A stretch of DNA of 64,000 nt, taken from NCBI RefSeq assembly GCF_028994805.1, contig NZ_JAJQQP010000003.1, positions 219,145 to 283,144 on the forward strand, read 5' to 3'. Under the pieces are notes generated by a model. That model ran no database searches. It was not told the origin of the DNA and worked only from the letters and a program-made list of their open reading frames with translations. The position numbers were made by a program, and so were the translations under genes. Position 1 is the first letter of the stretch. Each line of letters starts with the position of its first letter. Shown here in pieces: positions 33,969 to 42,280 of the stretch. Source of the stretch: Promicromonospora iranensis. Its GTDB lineage: Bacteria; Actinomycetota; Actinomycetes; Actinomycetales; Cellulomonadaceae.

Positions 33969-34489
33969 GAGGTGACTCCTTTCTCCTGCAGGGCCAGGCG
34001 CAGCGCGCGCAGCCCGTAGTGCAGACGCGACTTCACCGTTCCGGGCGCGACGCCCAGCTCGGTGGCGAGCTCGGCCACCGAGCGGCCGCCGTAGTAGGCG
34101 CCCACGACGACGGCCCGGTGCGCCGGCGAGAGCGACACCAGCGCGTCGGCGACGAGCCACGAGTCGAGCACGGCCTGCGTGCCGTCCCGCTCCTCGCGGT
34201 CGGGGACGTGACCGGTGGCCCGCTCGCGGGTGCGCCGGGCGCTGCGGAGGTGGTCGACCGTGAGGTTGCGCGCGACGGTGAACAGCCACGCGCGCACGGA
34301 CTCCTCGGACCGTTCGAGCACCTCGGGGTGCCGCCACGCACGCAGCAGGGTCTCCTGCACGACGTCGCGCGCCTCCTCCTCGTCACCGGTGCGGCGCACG
34401 ACGTACCGGTAGAGCGCACCGGCGTGCGTGTCGTGCACCGCGGCGAGGAGCTGGTCCTCGGCGCCCGCCGGCGGGTCACTCGTGGTCAC
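33965..34489 (-). CDS. ECF sigma factor (SigK/SigL-like group)
   Basis: A 174-residue sigma factor. Region 2 (DTHAGALYRYVVRRTGDEEEARDVVQETLLRAWRHPEV, RAWLFTVARNLTVDHLRSARR) and region 4 (LSPAHRAVVVGAYYGGRSVAELATELGVAPGTVKSRLHYGLRALR) are complete. It starts at GTG 34489 and is cotranslated with its ZAS anti-sigma factor. The YceI-family gene upstream on the same strand may belong to the regulon. Confidence 0.92.
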   Translation of the reverse strand: MTTSDPPAGAEDQLLAAVHDTHAGALYRYVVRRTGDEEEARDVVQETLLRAWRHPEVLERSEESVRAWLFTVARNLTVDHLRSARRTRERATGHVPDREERDGTQAVLDSWLVADALVSLSPAHRAVVVGAYYGGRSVAELATELGVAPGTVKSRLHYGLRALRLALQEKGVTS

Positions 34490-34531
34490 GTCCCGTCGCC
34501 TCCGGGTCCTGGTCGTTACCGTCCGGGCTCG

Positions 34532-35215
34532 TTACTGTCCCGGCTGGAGCTGCAGCGAGAACTCGATGCTGCCCTCATCCTCCACCGTCACGAACCCGAG
34601 CGACGGGGCTTCGACGTCGAAGTCCGAGAACGTGATCGGGATGCTGCCGATGACCTGCACGGGGTCGCCGCTGGTCGCGTCGCCCGCGACCTCTGCCTCG
34701 AACGTGGCGGGCCGCGTGACGCCGTGGACCGTGACGTCGCCCGCGAGCTCGACGGAGGTGGAGCCCTCCTCGATCGGCGCCGGCTCGGTGAGCTCGAACG
34801 TCGCGGTGGGGAACTTGCCGACCTCCAGCGCGGTGTCCCGGAAGTAGCCGTCGCGGTTGGCCTCGTCGGTCTCCACGCTCGTCATGTCGACCTCGATGTT
34901 CGCCTCGGTGACGGAGCCGTCGGCGACCGTCACCGCGCCGGTGACGTCCTCGGTGCGCCCGGTGACCGTCACGTCCTCACCCTGCAGCACCTCGTCGACG
35001 CGGTACCCGGCGAACGACCCGTCGCCGACCGTCCACGTGCCGGCGACCGACTCGGCGTCGGGCAGCGGGACGGCCGACGACTGCAGGGCGGGCGCATCCG
35101 CCGCCGCCTCGTTCGCCCAGTCTGCGTAGAGTCCGGGCCCGAAGACCGCGGCCGCCCCTCCGACCACGACGATCGCCGCACCGACACCGACCGCCACCTT
35201 TGTCCCTCTGCGCAC
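34532..35215 (-). CDS. Membrane-anchored YceI-family lipid-binding protein
   Basis: A 227-residue protein with an N-terminal signal anchor (VAVGVGAAIVVVGGAAAVFG, no clear cleavage site) followed by the YceI lipocalin-like barrel. Landmarks are GTWTVGDGSFAGYRVDEVL, DMTSVETDEANRDGYFRDTALEVGKFPTATFEL and GDVTVHGVTRPATFEAEV. YceI proteins bind isoprenoid chains. It starts at GTG 35215 and lies 42 bases upstream of the sigma factor gene, so it may be the first gene of that operon. Confidence 0.9.
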   Translation of the reverse strand: MRRGTKVAVGVGAAIVVVGGAAAVFGPGLYADWANEAAADAPALQSSAVPLPDAESVAGTWTVGDGSFAGYRVDEVLQGEDVTVTGRTEDVTGAVTVADGSVTEANIEVDMTSVETDEANRDGYFRDTALEVGKFPTATFELTEPAPIEEGSTSVELAGDVTVHGVTRPATFEAEVAGDATSGDPVQVIGSIPITFSDFDVEAPSLGFVTVEDEGSIEFSLQLQPGQ

Positions 35216-35395
35216 GTCCCGCCCCTCTCGTTCGCAGGCCGACCCGTTGCCGGCCTCTGCTTCTCACTACGGGTGAGAGGGGGGATCGGTTCAACCGGGT
35301 TCGAAACTGGTCGCGGACTGCTGAGCTCGGTCGGTCATCCGGCGGGCGATGCTCGGTTCGTTCGGCCATCGGACCGATCTCACCGACTTCGGTCC

Positions 35396-35437
35396 GTTGA
35401 TCTGAGATCGGTCGGTTGATTGACCGATCTCAGATCA
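35396..35437. repeat. Intergenic palindromic element, family B copy 2
   Basis: A perfect 17-bp stem, TTGATCTGAGATCGGTC (35396-35412) and its complement (35421-35437), with an 8-base loop. The core GAGATCGGTC-N8-GACCGATCTC and the flanking GACTTCGGTC and GACCGATCTCA are shared with the element between proB and proA (8873-8916). Outer stem bases differ in a compensated way. Confidence 0.75.
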
Positions 35438-35477
35438 ACCGACCGATCTCACGTGGGCCGACCGGCGAGCGACGTCC

Positions 35478-35972
35478 CTACTCCAGGAGCTCCGGATCGC
35501 CGCCGGTCAGGGCGTGCTCGCGGCGCAGCAGGGCGGCCCGGTGCCGGTGGGCACGGACCACGAGCACGGCGGCGACGGCGACGAGCGCCGTCGCAACGAC
35601 GATCACGGCCCACGCCCCAGACCCGCGCTGGACGGTCATCACCACGAGCAGGGAGCTGGTCAGCGCTGAGGCCGCGAGGCCGATCCACGCGGCCACCACC
35701 CGGTCAGTGGCGAACAGGGGGACGCGCGACCTGAGCAGCCAGATCCCGTACACCGCCCAGATGAGGCAGAACACCATCATCAGCCCGAAGGCCACCCTGG
35801 TGAGCACGGGCAGCGGGCCCGGCTCGGTCCACCACAGCGCCGCGAGGAACACGGCGCCCGCCAGACCGACGACCAGGATCGCGACGGCGCGCAGGCGGGC
35901 TCGTGCCGACAGTGTTCCGTGCAGTCCGGCGACGATCTCCGGTGCGGAGGCTCGGGGTTCCTCGTTCGTCAT
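35478..35972 (-). CDS. Four-span membrane protein, likely partner of the downstream ECF sigma factor
   Basis: A 164-residue protein with four hydrophobic segments (AVAILVVGLAGAVFLAALWW, VAFGLMMVFCLIWAVYGIWLL, VVAAWIGLAASALTSSLLVVM, AVIVVATALVAVAAVLVV) and short loops. No zinc motif. Its ATG overlaps the stop of the ECF sigma gene (ATGA), the usual arrangement for a membrane anti-sigma or co-regulated protein. Role inferred from position only. Confidence 0.75.
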   Translation of the reverse strand: MTNEEPRASAPEIVAGLHGTLSARARLRAVAILVVGLAGAVFLAALWWTEPGPLPVLTRVAFGLMMVFCLIWAVYGIWLLRSRVPLFATDRVVAAWIGLAASALTSSLLVVMTVQRGSGAWAVIVVATALVAVAAVLVVRAHRHRAALLRREHALTGGDPELLE

Positions 35973-36514
35973 GTCCGCTCACCCTCTTCCTCGACGTGCG
36001 CGCGCAGCATGAGGCGGGCACGATTCAGCCGTGACTTGACGGTTCCGGCCGGGACACCGCAGACCTGCGCGCAGTCCTCGACGGAAAGGTCCTCGAGATA
36101 GTGCAGGACCAGGACCTCGCGCTCCAGCACCGGGATGCCCGCGAGCCGGGCAACCATCTCGGCCCGGTCCATCAGGCCGTCGACCGGATCCCGGATGCCG
36201 TCGTGGGGCCGGTCGACGTCGCTCTCGAAGTCACCCACCAGGTCGTGCCGGTCAGCGTACTGGCGGCGCATCCGGTTCAGCGTCGCTCGCCGCACGATGG
36301 TGAACAGCCACGGGGCGAACCTGTCGGGTTCACGCAGTCTCGGCAGCGCGCGCACGACGGCGATCCACGCCTCCTGCGCCACGTCGTCGGCGCGTTCGGC
36401 GTCAAGCATGCGGCGTACGTAGAGCCACACCGGTCTCTGCCACCGCGTCACCAGATCCTCCAGCGCCGCCCGGTTGCCCAGCTGAGCCCTGACCACAAGC
36501 AACTCGTCGCTCAT
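35969..36514 (-). CDS. ECF sigma factor (second locus)
   Basis: A 181-residue sigma factor: ALEDLVTRWQRPVWLYVRRMLDAERADDVAQEAWIAVVRALPRL and PWLFTIVRRATLNRMRRQYADRH form region 2, and IPVLEREVLVLHYLEDLSVEDCAQVCGVPAGTVKSRLNRARLMLRAH forms region 4. GGAGGCG precedes ATG 36514. It is cotranslated with a four-span membrane protein instead of a zinc anti-sigma factor, so the signalling mechanism differs from the locus 2 kb away. Confidence 0.9.
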   Translation of the reverse strand: MSDELLVVRAQLGNRAALEDLVTRWQRPVWLYVRRMLDAERADDVAQEAWIAVVRALPRLREPDRFAPWLFTIVRRATLNRMRRQYADRHDLVGDFESDVDRPHDGIRDPVDGLMDRAEMVARLAGIPVLEREVLVLHYLEDLSVEDCAQVCGVPAGTVKSRLNRARLMLRAHVEEEGERT

Positions 36515-36542
36515 CTCGCCTCCTCTCCTCTGTGCAGTCGCG

Positions 36543-36635
36543 CGGACGGGCAGCGAGGTTCACGTCCGGACACGCGACGACGTCGCAGGGACGTTCGAGG
36601 CCGACTTCCTGAACGCGGGAGTGTTCGAGGCGTGA
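36543..36635 (+). pseudogene. Possible remnant of an unidentified protein-coding gene
   Basis: On the plus strand the frame ending at TGA 36633-36635 reads VHVRTRDDVAGTFEADFLNA then GVFEA-stop, with strongly GC-biased third positions and a protein-like composition. It has no start codon or ribosome site, and it abuts the divergent sigma factor promoter. It looks like the 3' end of a lost gene; the family is not recognised. Confidence 0.3.
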
Positions 36636-36689
36636 CGATCGGCCGTTATCACCCATAACCCCACGGGCAGGTCGGTGCCACACTGGGGG

Positions 36690-37070
36690 ATGCTTCGAAC
36701 CCGCTCGGTCGTCAGGGGAGTGGTGGCGCTCGCGGCGGTCGCCGTGGTGGGCTTGTCGCTGCCTCCGTTGTCGCTGGCCCTCAGCGAGTCGGCCATTCCT
36801 CCCGTGTCGTCCTTGCCGGCGCTACCTGACGGCGCCCGGGTCACCTCCGAAGGCCAGGGTTGCGCCTCCGGTGGGTGCTGGCTCGAGCTGACCGTCACCG
36901 CTCCGCCGGGGGTGTCGGGCGAGGACATGGCGACGGAGATGATGCCCGACCGCGAGGCGTATGTCTTCCAAGGCCTGTTCGACCTGCGGCGTGTGTGCTC
37001 CTGGGCCTTGGATGCCGAGGCGGGATCGGTGCGGTTCATCGTGCAGTACGACAGGTGGCTGGATTCGTAA
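36690..37070 (+). CDS. Small secreted protein of unknown function
   Basis: A 126-residue protein with a basic start and a hydrophobic signal (VVALAAVAVVGLSLPPLSLAL) followed by a probable Ala cleavage site. The mature part has CASGGC and one further Cys (VCSWAL), and a strand-rich end RFIVQYDRW. CTGGGGG precedes ATG 36690. Its last 35 bases overlap the end of the convergent deformylase gene. No family recognised. Confidence 0.6.
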   Translation: MLRTRSVVRGVVALAAVAVVGLSLPPLSLALSESAIPPVSSLPALPDGARVTSEGQGCASGGCWLELTVTAPPGVSGEDMATEMMPDREAYVFQGLFDLRRVCSWALDAEAGSVRFIVQYDRWLDS

Positions 37071-37623
37071 CCGGCCGGTGGTGGTCGAGGTAGTTCGGGG
37101 CTGTCGTGAGACTGGTCAGGTCGGGCATGCGGTCGAGGTACACCAGGCCGTCGAGGTGGTCGATCTCGTGCTGGACGACGCGGGCGGTGTAGCCCGTGAA
37201 CTCCCGGGTGGTCGTCTCCCCGGCCTCCGTCGTGTACCGGACGGTGATGCGCTCCGCCCGCGGCGTCTGGCCCAGGTAGCCGGGCACGCTGAAGCAGCCC
37301 TCCCAGTCGAGTGTCGTCTCGTCGGAGCGGTCGACGACGACCGGGTCGAGCAGCTGGATCAGCCCGGTCTCGGGACGGTCGGGGAAGACGTCGGTCCTGC
37401 GCACCTCCACGATCGCCGCCCGGACCGAGACACCGATCTGCGGCGCGGCCAGGCCGGCGCCGTTGAGCTCGCGGAGGCGGGTGACCAGCGTCGCGAGCAG
37501 GTCTCCGGCGTCGGCCGCGCCGATGGCCGTGGTGGGCGCCTTGAGCCGTGGGTCGCCGAGCGTGACGACGCTGTCGTCGGCGGCTCCGTCGATCCAGGCG
37601 CAGTTGCTGCGGGGGAGGGTCAT
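37036..37623 (-). CDS. def: Peptide deformylase
   Basis: Removes the formyl group from nascent N-terminal Met. The 195-residue metallo-enzyme has all three motifs: NGAGLAAPQIGVS, WEGCFSVPGYLG (EGCxS, metal Cys) and VVQHEIDHLDGLVYLDR (HExxH). The C-terminal 25 residues after the third motif are variable. ATG 37623 (MTLPRSNCAW) opens it. As a solitary copy away from fmt, it may be one of several paralogues, common in actinobacteria. Confidence 0.92.
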   Translation of the reverse strand: MTLPRSNCAWIDGAADDSVVTLGDPRLKAPTTAIGAADAGDLLATLVTRLRELNGAGLAAPQIGVSVRAAIVEVRRTDVFPDRPETGLIQLLDPVVVDRSDETTLDWEGCFSVPGYLGQTPRAERITVRYTTEAGETTTREFTGYTARVVQHEIDHLDGLVYLDRMPDLTSLTTAPNYLDHHRPVTNPATCRTAR

Positions 37624-37735
37624 GCGGGGTCCGTTCCTTCGGTCGAGAGTTGGTGCGGTCGAATCGTCCTCGGGAAGCGGGCGGACAGCCAGCCGACGCC
37701 GTCGAGCGGCGTTGGCCCCGTGCCAGACTGCCGAC

Positions 37736-38626
37736 ATGCCTGGCCCCGCGCTGCTGCTCCCGTCGCCCGTCGAGGTGCTCGACGACGCGCGCCTGGACGC
37801 GGCCGGTGTGCGGGTCCTGCTCAAGCGGGACGACCTGATCCACCCGGAACTGCCGGGCAACAAGTGGCGCAAGCTCAAGTACAACCTGGGTGCCGCGCGG
37901 ACGGCAGGCGCCTCGACGTTGCTGACGTTCGGCGGCGCGTACTCCAACCACATCCGGGCCGTCGCTGCCGCGGGCGCTCTGTTCGGGTTCGAGACCGTCG
38001 GCGTCATCAGGGGCGAGGCCCACGATCCGCTGAACCCGTCGCTGCAGTTCGCCGTCGACCGCGGGATGCGCCTGACGTACCTCGACCGCCAGACCTACCG
38101 GCGCAAGACCGAGCCCGCCGTGGTCGACCGGCTCCGCGAGCAGCTCGGGGACTTCTACCTGCTCCCCGAGGGCGGCAGCAACGTCCGGGCCGTGCGTGGC
38201 TGCACCGAGCTGGTCGACGAGATCACCGAGGACTTCGACGTCGTCTGCTGCGCCGTCGGCACCGGTGGCACGCTGGCCGGCCTCGCGGCCGGGCTCGCGC
38301 CGCACCAGCGGGCGCTCGGATTCTCCTCGCTCAAGGGCGGGGACTTCCTGTCCGACGACGTCGCCGCGTTCCAGCGTGCCGCGCTCGGTGAATCGACCGG
38401 CAACTGGGAGATCGAGACCGGCTACCACTTCGGGGGGTAGGCGAAGTCGACGCCTGAGCTGGTCCGGTTCGTCGACGATTTCGAGGGGCGCCACGCTGTG
38501 CGGCTGGACCGGGTCTACGTGGCCAAAATGATGTACGGCGTCTACGACCTGGTGGCGCAGGGCCGGTTCGCCCCGGTGACCACAGTCCTCGCCGTGGTCA
38601 CCGGCCCGCCGGGGCCTCAGGCCTAG
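37736..38626 (+). pseudogene. ACC deaminase/D-cysteine desulfhydrase-like PLP enzyme interrupted by an in-frame amber codon
   Basis: The first 234 codons encode a normal fold-type II PLP enzyme of the COG2515 type: VLLKRDDLIHPELPGNKWRKLKYNL (PLP Lys in NKWRKL), LTFGGAYSNHIRAVAAAG, LPEGGSNVRAVRGC and CCAVGTGGTLAGLAAGL. TAG at 38438-38440 then interrupts YHFGG-stop-AKSTPEL. The same frame continues without any shift for 62 codons (LVRFVDDFEG, LDRVYVAKMMYGVYDL) to TAG 38624. In relatives this position is Tyr (YHFGGYAK), so one base change TAC to TAG explains it. The gene is either a very recent pseudogene, a sequencing error or read through. Confidence 0.85.
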
Positions 38627-39471
38627 AGGCTGGCCGCCGACCGGACGAGCGCCGCGACCGCCTGGGACCGGCTGCTGGCCGGCCAGGCGAGGACCGTGGT
38701 GATCTCCGGCGCGTCGACCACGGGCACCGCGACGTGCTCGGGCCACTGCCAGGCCCGGCTGGAGGCGGGGATGACCAGCAGGGTCTTGCCGAGCGCCACG
38801 AGCTGAGCCAGCTGCGACTGGGTGTGCACCTCCGGCCCAGGACCGTCCGGGTAGGTCCCGTCGAGCCGGGGCCAGCGGGCGATCGGCAGGCCGGGCACGT
38901 CGGCGACGTCGGCCAGGGTGAGCTGCCCGCGGGACGCGAGCGGGTGTCCCGCGGGAACGATGGCCACCTGGCCCTCGGTGCAGAGGTCCTCGGTGTCGAA
39001 CCCGGCGAGGTCGTCGACCGGGCGGTGCATGAGCGCGACGTCGGCGCTTCCGTTCCTGAGCAGTCCCGCCTGCTCGCCGACCTCGCACAGGAGGACCTCG
39101 ACCGGGGCGGTTCCGGGATCGCTTGCAGCCTTGGCCAGGAGACGTTGCAGCAGCTCGTGGGAGGCGCCCGCCTTCGTCGCGAGCACCAGCTGGCGCTCCG
39201 GGCTCCCGGCGCGCCGGGTCCGGCGCGCGGCCGCCGCTACGGCGTCGAGGGCCTCCTTGGCTTCCCGGAGCAGCACCCTGCCGGCGTCGGTCAGTGCCAC
39301 ACGTCGGCGGTCCCGGTCGAGGAGCCGGACGCCGATCCGCTGTTCGAGCTGCCGGATCGCACGGGAGAGCGGCGGTTGCGCGATTCCCAGCCGCTCGGCG
39401 GCCCGGCCGAAGTGCAGCTCCTCGGCGACGGCGACGAAGTACCGGAGCTCACGGGTCTCGAGATCGCGCAC
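38623..39471 (-). CDS. LysR-family transcriptional regulator
   Basis: A 282-residue regulator with the winged HTH LRYFVAVAEELHFGRAAERLGIAQPPLSRAIRQLEQRIGVRLLDRDRR and a periplasmic-binding-like effector domain (VALMHRPVDDLAG, ALGKTLLVIPASS). It starts at GTG 39471. Divergent from an SDR gene with a T-N11-A palindrome in the gap, the standard LysR autoregulation layout. The stop codon overlaps the second TAG of the convergent PLP gene. Confidence 0.92.
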   Translation of the reverse strand: MRDLETRELRYFVAVAEELHFGRAAERLGIAQPPLSRAIRQLEQRIGVRLLDRDRRRVALTDAGRVLLREAKEALDAVAAAARRTRRAGSPERQLVLATKAGASHELLQRLLAKAASDPGTAPVEVLLCEVGEQAGLLRNGSADVALMHRPVDDLAGFDTEDLCTEGQVAIVPAGHPLASRGQLTLADVADVPGLPIARWPRLDGTYPDGPGPEVHTQSQLAQLVALGKTLLVIPASSRAWQWPEHVAVPVVDAPEITTVLAWPASSRSQAVAALVRSAASL

Positions 39472-39488
39472 GTACGCAGGCTACTCCT

Positions 39489-39507
39489 TGATACCTGGTA
39501 AGTATCA
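39489..39507. promoter_or_regulatory. LysR box between the regulator and SDR genes
   Basis: TGATAC-N7-GTATCA is a 19-base interrupted palindrome containing T-N11-A, 18 bases from the LysR start and 48 from the SDR start. Confidence 0.65.
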
Positions 39508-39554
39508 CAGCGTACTGAGGTGGTCTTGGACGCGGGGCACACAGGACGCCGAGC

Positions 39555-40280
39555 ATGGCTGGTGTGAACACCACGAAGACTGCGCTGGTCACCGGCGCGA
39601 ACAAGGGAATCGGCTTCGCCATCGCACAGGGCCTCGGGGCGATCGGATTCAGGGTCGCAGTGGGAGCCCGTGACGACGTGCGGCGCGAGGAGGCGGTCGA
39701 GCACCTGCGGGCGGCAGGTGTCGACGCGTTCGGCGTCGCCCTCGACGTCACCTCCGACGACAGCGTCACCGCGGCGGCGGAGGCGATCGAGCGGACGGCG
39801 GGGCGGCTCGACGTGCTCGTCAACAACGCGGGCATCGGCGGCCGGACCGACGGTGGCGCGCAGGACCCGACGACGCTCGACCTCGAGGTCGTCCGCACCG
39901 TCCTCGAGACGAACGTGCTCGGGGTGGTCCGGGTGACGAACGCGCTGCTCCCGCTGCTGCGCCGCGCGAGCTCGCCGCGCATCGTCAACATGTCGAGCAC
40001 CATGGGCTCGCTGACCCTGCAGACCGGTCCGGTGATGGCCGCGTACGCGCCGTCGAAGTCGATGCTCAACAGCCTGACCGCGCAGTACGCCCGCGGGCTC
40101 GCCGACACGAACGTCATCGTGAACGCGGCCTGCCCCGGTTACGTGGCGACCGACTTCACCGGCTTTGCCGGGTCGCGGACGCCGGAGCAGGGCGCCGCCG
40201 TCGCGATCCGGCTCGCGACCCTGCCGGACGACGGTCCCCGGGGTGAGTTCTTCGACGACGCCGGGGTGGTGCCGTGGTGA
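39555..40280 (+). CDS. Short-chain dehydrogenase/reductase
   Basis: A 241-residue classical SDR, NAD(P)-dependent: TGANKGIGFAIAQGL (cofactor loop), LDVTSDD, NNAGIGG, catalytic Ser in NMSSTMGSL and YAPSK as the YxxxK pair, then PGYVATDFTG. Similar in pattern to carbonyl reductases of the plant/bacterial type, but the substrate is unknown. Divergent LysR gene suggests induction. Confidence 0.9.
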   Translation: MAGVNTTKTALVTGANKGIGFAIAQGLGAIGFRVAVGARDDVRREEAVEHLRAAGVDAFGVALDVTSDDSVTAAAEAIERTAGRLDVLVNNAGIGGRTDGGAQDPTTLDLEVVRTVLETNVLGVVRVTNALLPLLRRASSPRIVNMSSTMGSLTLQTGPVMAAYAPSKSMLNSLTAQYARGLADTNVIVNAACPGYVATDFTGFAGSRTPEQGAAVAIRLATLPDDGPRGEFFDDAGVVPW

Positions 40281-40381
40281 GGTGTCCGTAGGCCTGCTTT
40301 CGTGGCTGACCAGCAGGGCTAGGAGTTACGTTGCACGACGGGCGGTGCACCGTGCCCGCCCGTGTGCGGAGAGGACTTCAC

Positions 40382-40966
40382 GTGAGACTCGTTCGGTCAG
40401 TATCCCTGGTGGCGGTGACGGCCACTGCAGGGTCGATGCTGCTCTTTGCTCCTCTCACTGCTACCGCAGAGCCTCGGCAGGCTCCGACGTCCGCCTCGGT
40501 GGCCCACGACCCGGTCCCGGATCCGGAAGAGGAGCTGCGGGTCGCCATCGCCACCATCCTTGGTGACCCCGGGACGGGCAAGGCGGTGCGCGCGGCGGCG
40601 ATCAAAGCCCTGGACGACGGCACCGTGGAGGCCATGACCTACTTCCTGGAGACGGGCCGCTGGATCGCTCAGTACGAGGACGACCACGTCGCGGTCGCCA
40701 CCGTCCTCGCGGACCCGTCGTCCGGCGTCGCTGTACGCCGCGCTGCGATCGAAGCGCTGGAGGACGGTAGCGCAGAGGCGCTCGCCTCCTTCCTGGAGAC
40801 GGGCCGCTGGATCGCTCAGGACGAGGACAACCGTGTCGCCATCGCGACCATCCTGGGTGATCCGGGGACGAGTGCCGCGTTGAGGCAGGCGGCTGTCGCG
40901 GCGCTGGAGGGCACACCGGAAGACCGGGCGTACTTCCTGGAGACCGGCCGGTACGAGGTGGAGTAG
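40382..40966 (+). CDS. Secreted ALF-repeat protein
   Basis: A 194-residue exported protein. A signal peptide (SLVAVTATAGSMLLFAPLTATAEP) precedes three tandem 45-residue helical repeats of the actinobacterial ALF type. Each has A-IL-DP, AAI-AL-DG, the block FLETGRWIAQ and then D-(H/N)-VA. The third repeat ends at the block FLETGRYEVE. ALF repeats occur in secreted or surface proteins of Streptomyces and relatives, often in long arrays; three is few. AGAGGA precedes the GTG at 40382. Function unknown. Confidence 0.8.
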   Translation: MRLVRSVSLVAVTATAGSMLLFAPLTATAEPRQAPTSASVAHDPVPDPEEELRVAIATILGDPGTGKAVRAAAIKALDDGTVEAMTYFLETGRWIAQYEDDHVAVATVLADPSSGVAVRRAAIEALEDGSAEALASFLETGRWIAQDEDNRVAIATILGDPGTSAALRQAAVAALEGTPEDRAYFLETGRYEVE

Positions 40967-41004
40967 CGCCCACCTGCGCACCGGCGCGCTGCTCGCCGGC
41001 CGAC

Positions 41005-42174
41005 CTACTCGCCGGCCGGCCGGGCAGCCTCCAGCAGCACGTCGACCAACCGCTCAGCGGCATCGGGGCGCCCGTGCTCCCGGGCGGCGTGAGCCATCCG
41101 CTCACGCCGTCCGGCGTCCGACAGCAGTGGCCTGAGCGCTGCCCGGAGGTCCCGCTCGTGCACGTCGCCCTGGAGCGCGACGGCCGCTCCCAGGTCCTGG
41201 AGCCGACGGGCGTTGTGCGTCTGCTCGTCCCCGGCCGCCGACGCGAGCGGCACCAGGACGGACGGCTTGCCCAGCGCGGTGAGCTCCGCGATGGTCCCGG
41301 CGCCGCTGCGGGAGATGACGACGTCGGCGAGGGCGAGCACGTCCGGCAGCTCGGCGCCGACGAACCCCAGGACGCGGTAGCGGGCGGCCAGCTCGGCAGG
41401 CAGGGTGGCGGTGCGGTCGAACATGTCCTGGAGGTTGTTCGGCCCGCACTGGTGGATGACGTTCGCGTGCTGGAGCAGCCAGGGCAGCGCCTCGGCGACG
41501 ACCGTGTTGATCTGGACCGATCCCTGTGCCCCGCCCGTCACGTACAGGACGGGGAGATCGGGGTCGAACGAGTCGAGCCCCAGCGCGTCGACGGCCTTGA
41601 GCGGCTCCCCGTGCAGTACTTCGGCGCGGACCGGGTTACCGGTCACGACGGCCCGCTCACGCACGTTCTCCGGCAGCAGCTCGAGGGTCGACGGCGAGGA
41701 CACCGCGACGCGCGTGGCCCGCTTCGCCAGCAGGCGGTTGGCCAGCCCGAGCCGCACGGTCTGCTCGTGCACCACGAGCGGACGCCGGCCCGCGGCGAGC
41801 CCGATCGGGACGGCGACATAGCCGCCGGTCGACAGGATCACGTCCGGCTTGAACTCGGCCACGATCGACCTGGCCTGCGCGACGCCGAGCGGCACGCGCG
41901 CCATGTCCTTCATGTTCGCCGTGCTCAGCATGCCCAGCGGGTTGCTCGACCGGCGGATCTTGCCCGTGGCGACGGTCACGAACCGGATGCCCTCGGACGC
42001 CGTGACCGTGGCCTCCAGGCCGTCCGCGGTGCCCGCCCAGAGGACGCTGACGGCGGTGCCTTCCGCTGCGAGCCTGGCCTGCAGGGCGCGGAGCGTGGTC
42101 AGCGCCGGATAGGTATGACCGCCGGTCCCTCCACCGGTGACGAGCAGACGGAACTCGCGCGGGTGTGAACTCAC
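41005..42174 (-). CDS. MurG-like family 28 glycosyltransferase, outside any cell-wall cluster
   Basis: A 389-residue GT-B enzyme. It has the N-terminal glycine loop TGGGTGGHTYPALTTLRAL, VILSTGGYVAVPIGLAAG and VVHEQTVRLGLANRLLAKRATRVAVS (MurG has VIHEQNAVPGLANRLL). The C-terminal UDP-sugar site is LYVTGGAQGSVQIN with SRSGAGTIAELTALGKPSVLVP. No mur, fts or dcw genes are near, so this is probably a paralogue acting on another lipid or secondary acceptor. The start is GTG 42174 with GGGAG upstream. Confidence 0.85.
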   Translation of the reverse strand: MSSHPREFRLLVTGGGTGGHTYPALTTLRALQARLAAEGTAVSVLWAGTADGLEATVTASEGIRFVTVATGKIRRSSNPLGMLSTANMKDMARVPLGVAQARSIVAEFKPDVILSTGGYVAVPIGLAAGRRPLVVHEQTVRLGLANRLLAKRATRVAVSSPSTLELLPENVRERAVVTGNPVRAEVLHGEPLKAVDALGLDSFDPDLPVLYVTGGAQGSVQINTVVAEALPWLLQHANVIHQCGPNNLQDMFDRTATLPAELAARYRVLGFVGAELPDVLALADVVISRSGAGTIAELTALGKPSVLVPLASAAGDEQTHNARRLQDLGAAVALQGDVHERDLRAALRPLLSDAGRRERMAHAAREHGRPDAAERLVDVLLEAARPAGE

Positions 42175-42280
42175 GAAGACATCTCCCAGGACGGCAGGGG
42201 GTGGGCGCGGGTCAACTGTAGAGGATCCACGGGGCACTGAACTTCGCGGTTGTGGTCCTGGGTACACGTGTGTGCTGCGC

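Noticed and set aside
33159-36514. One joint ECF sigma locus
   Set aside because: The two sigma genes have separate partners (zinc anti-sigma factor versus four-span protein), and a palindromic repeat lies between them; treated as two loci.
36560-39088. 842-codon minus-strand frame across deformylase, the PLP gene and LysR
   Set aside because: It runs through three recognisable genes in wrong frames; the sequence is Arg-rich with no motif.
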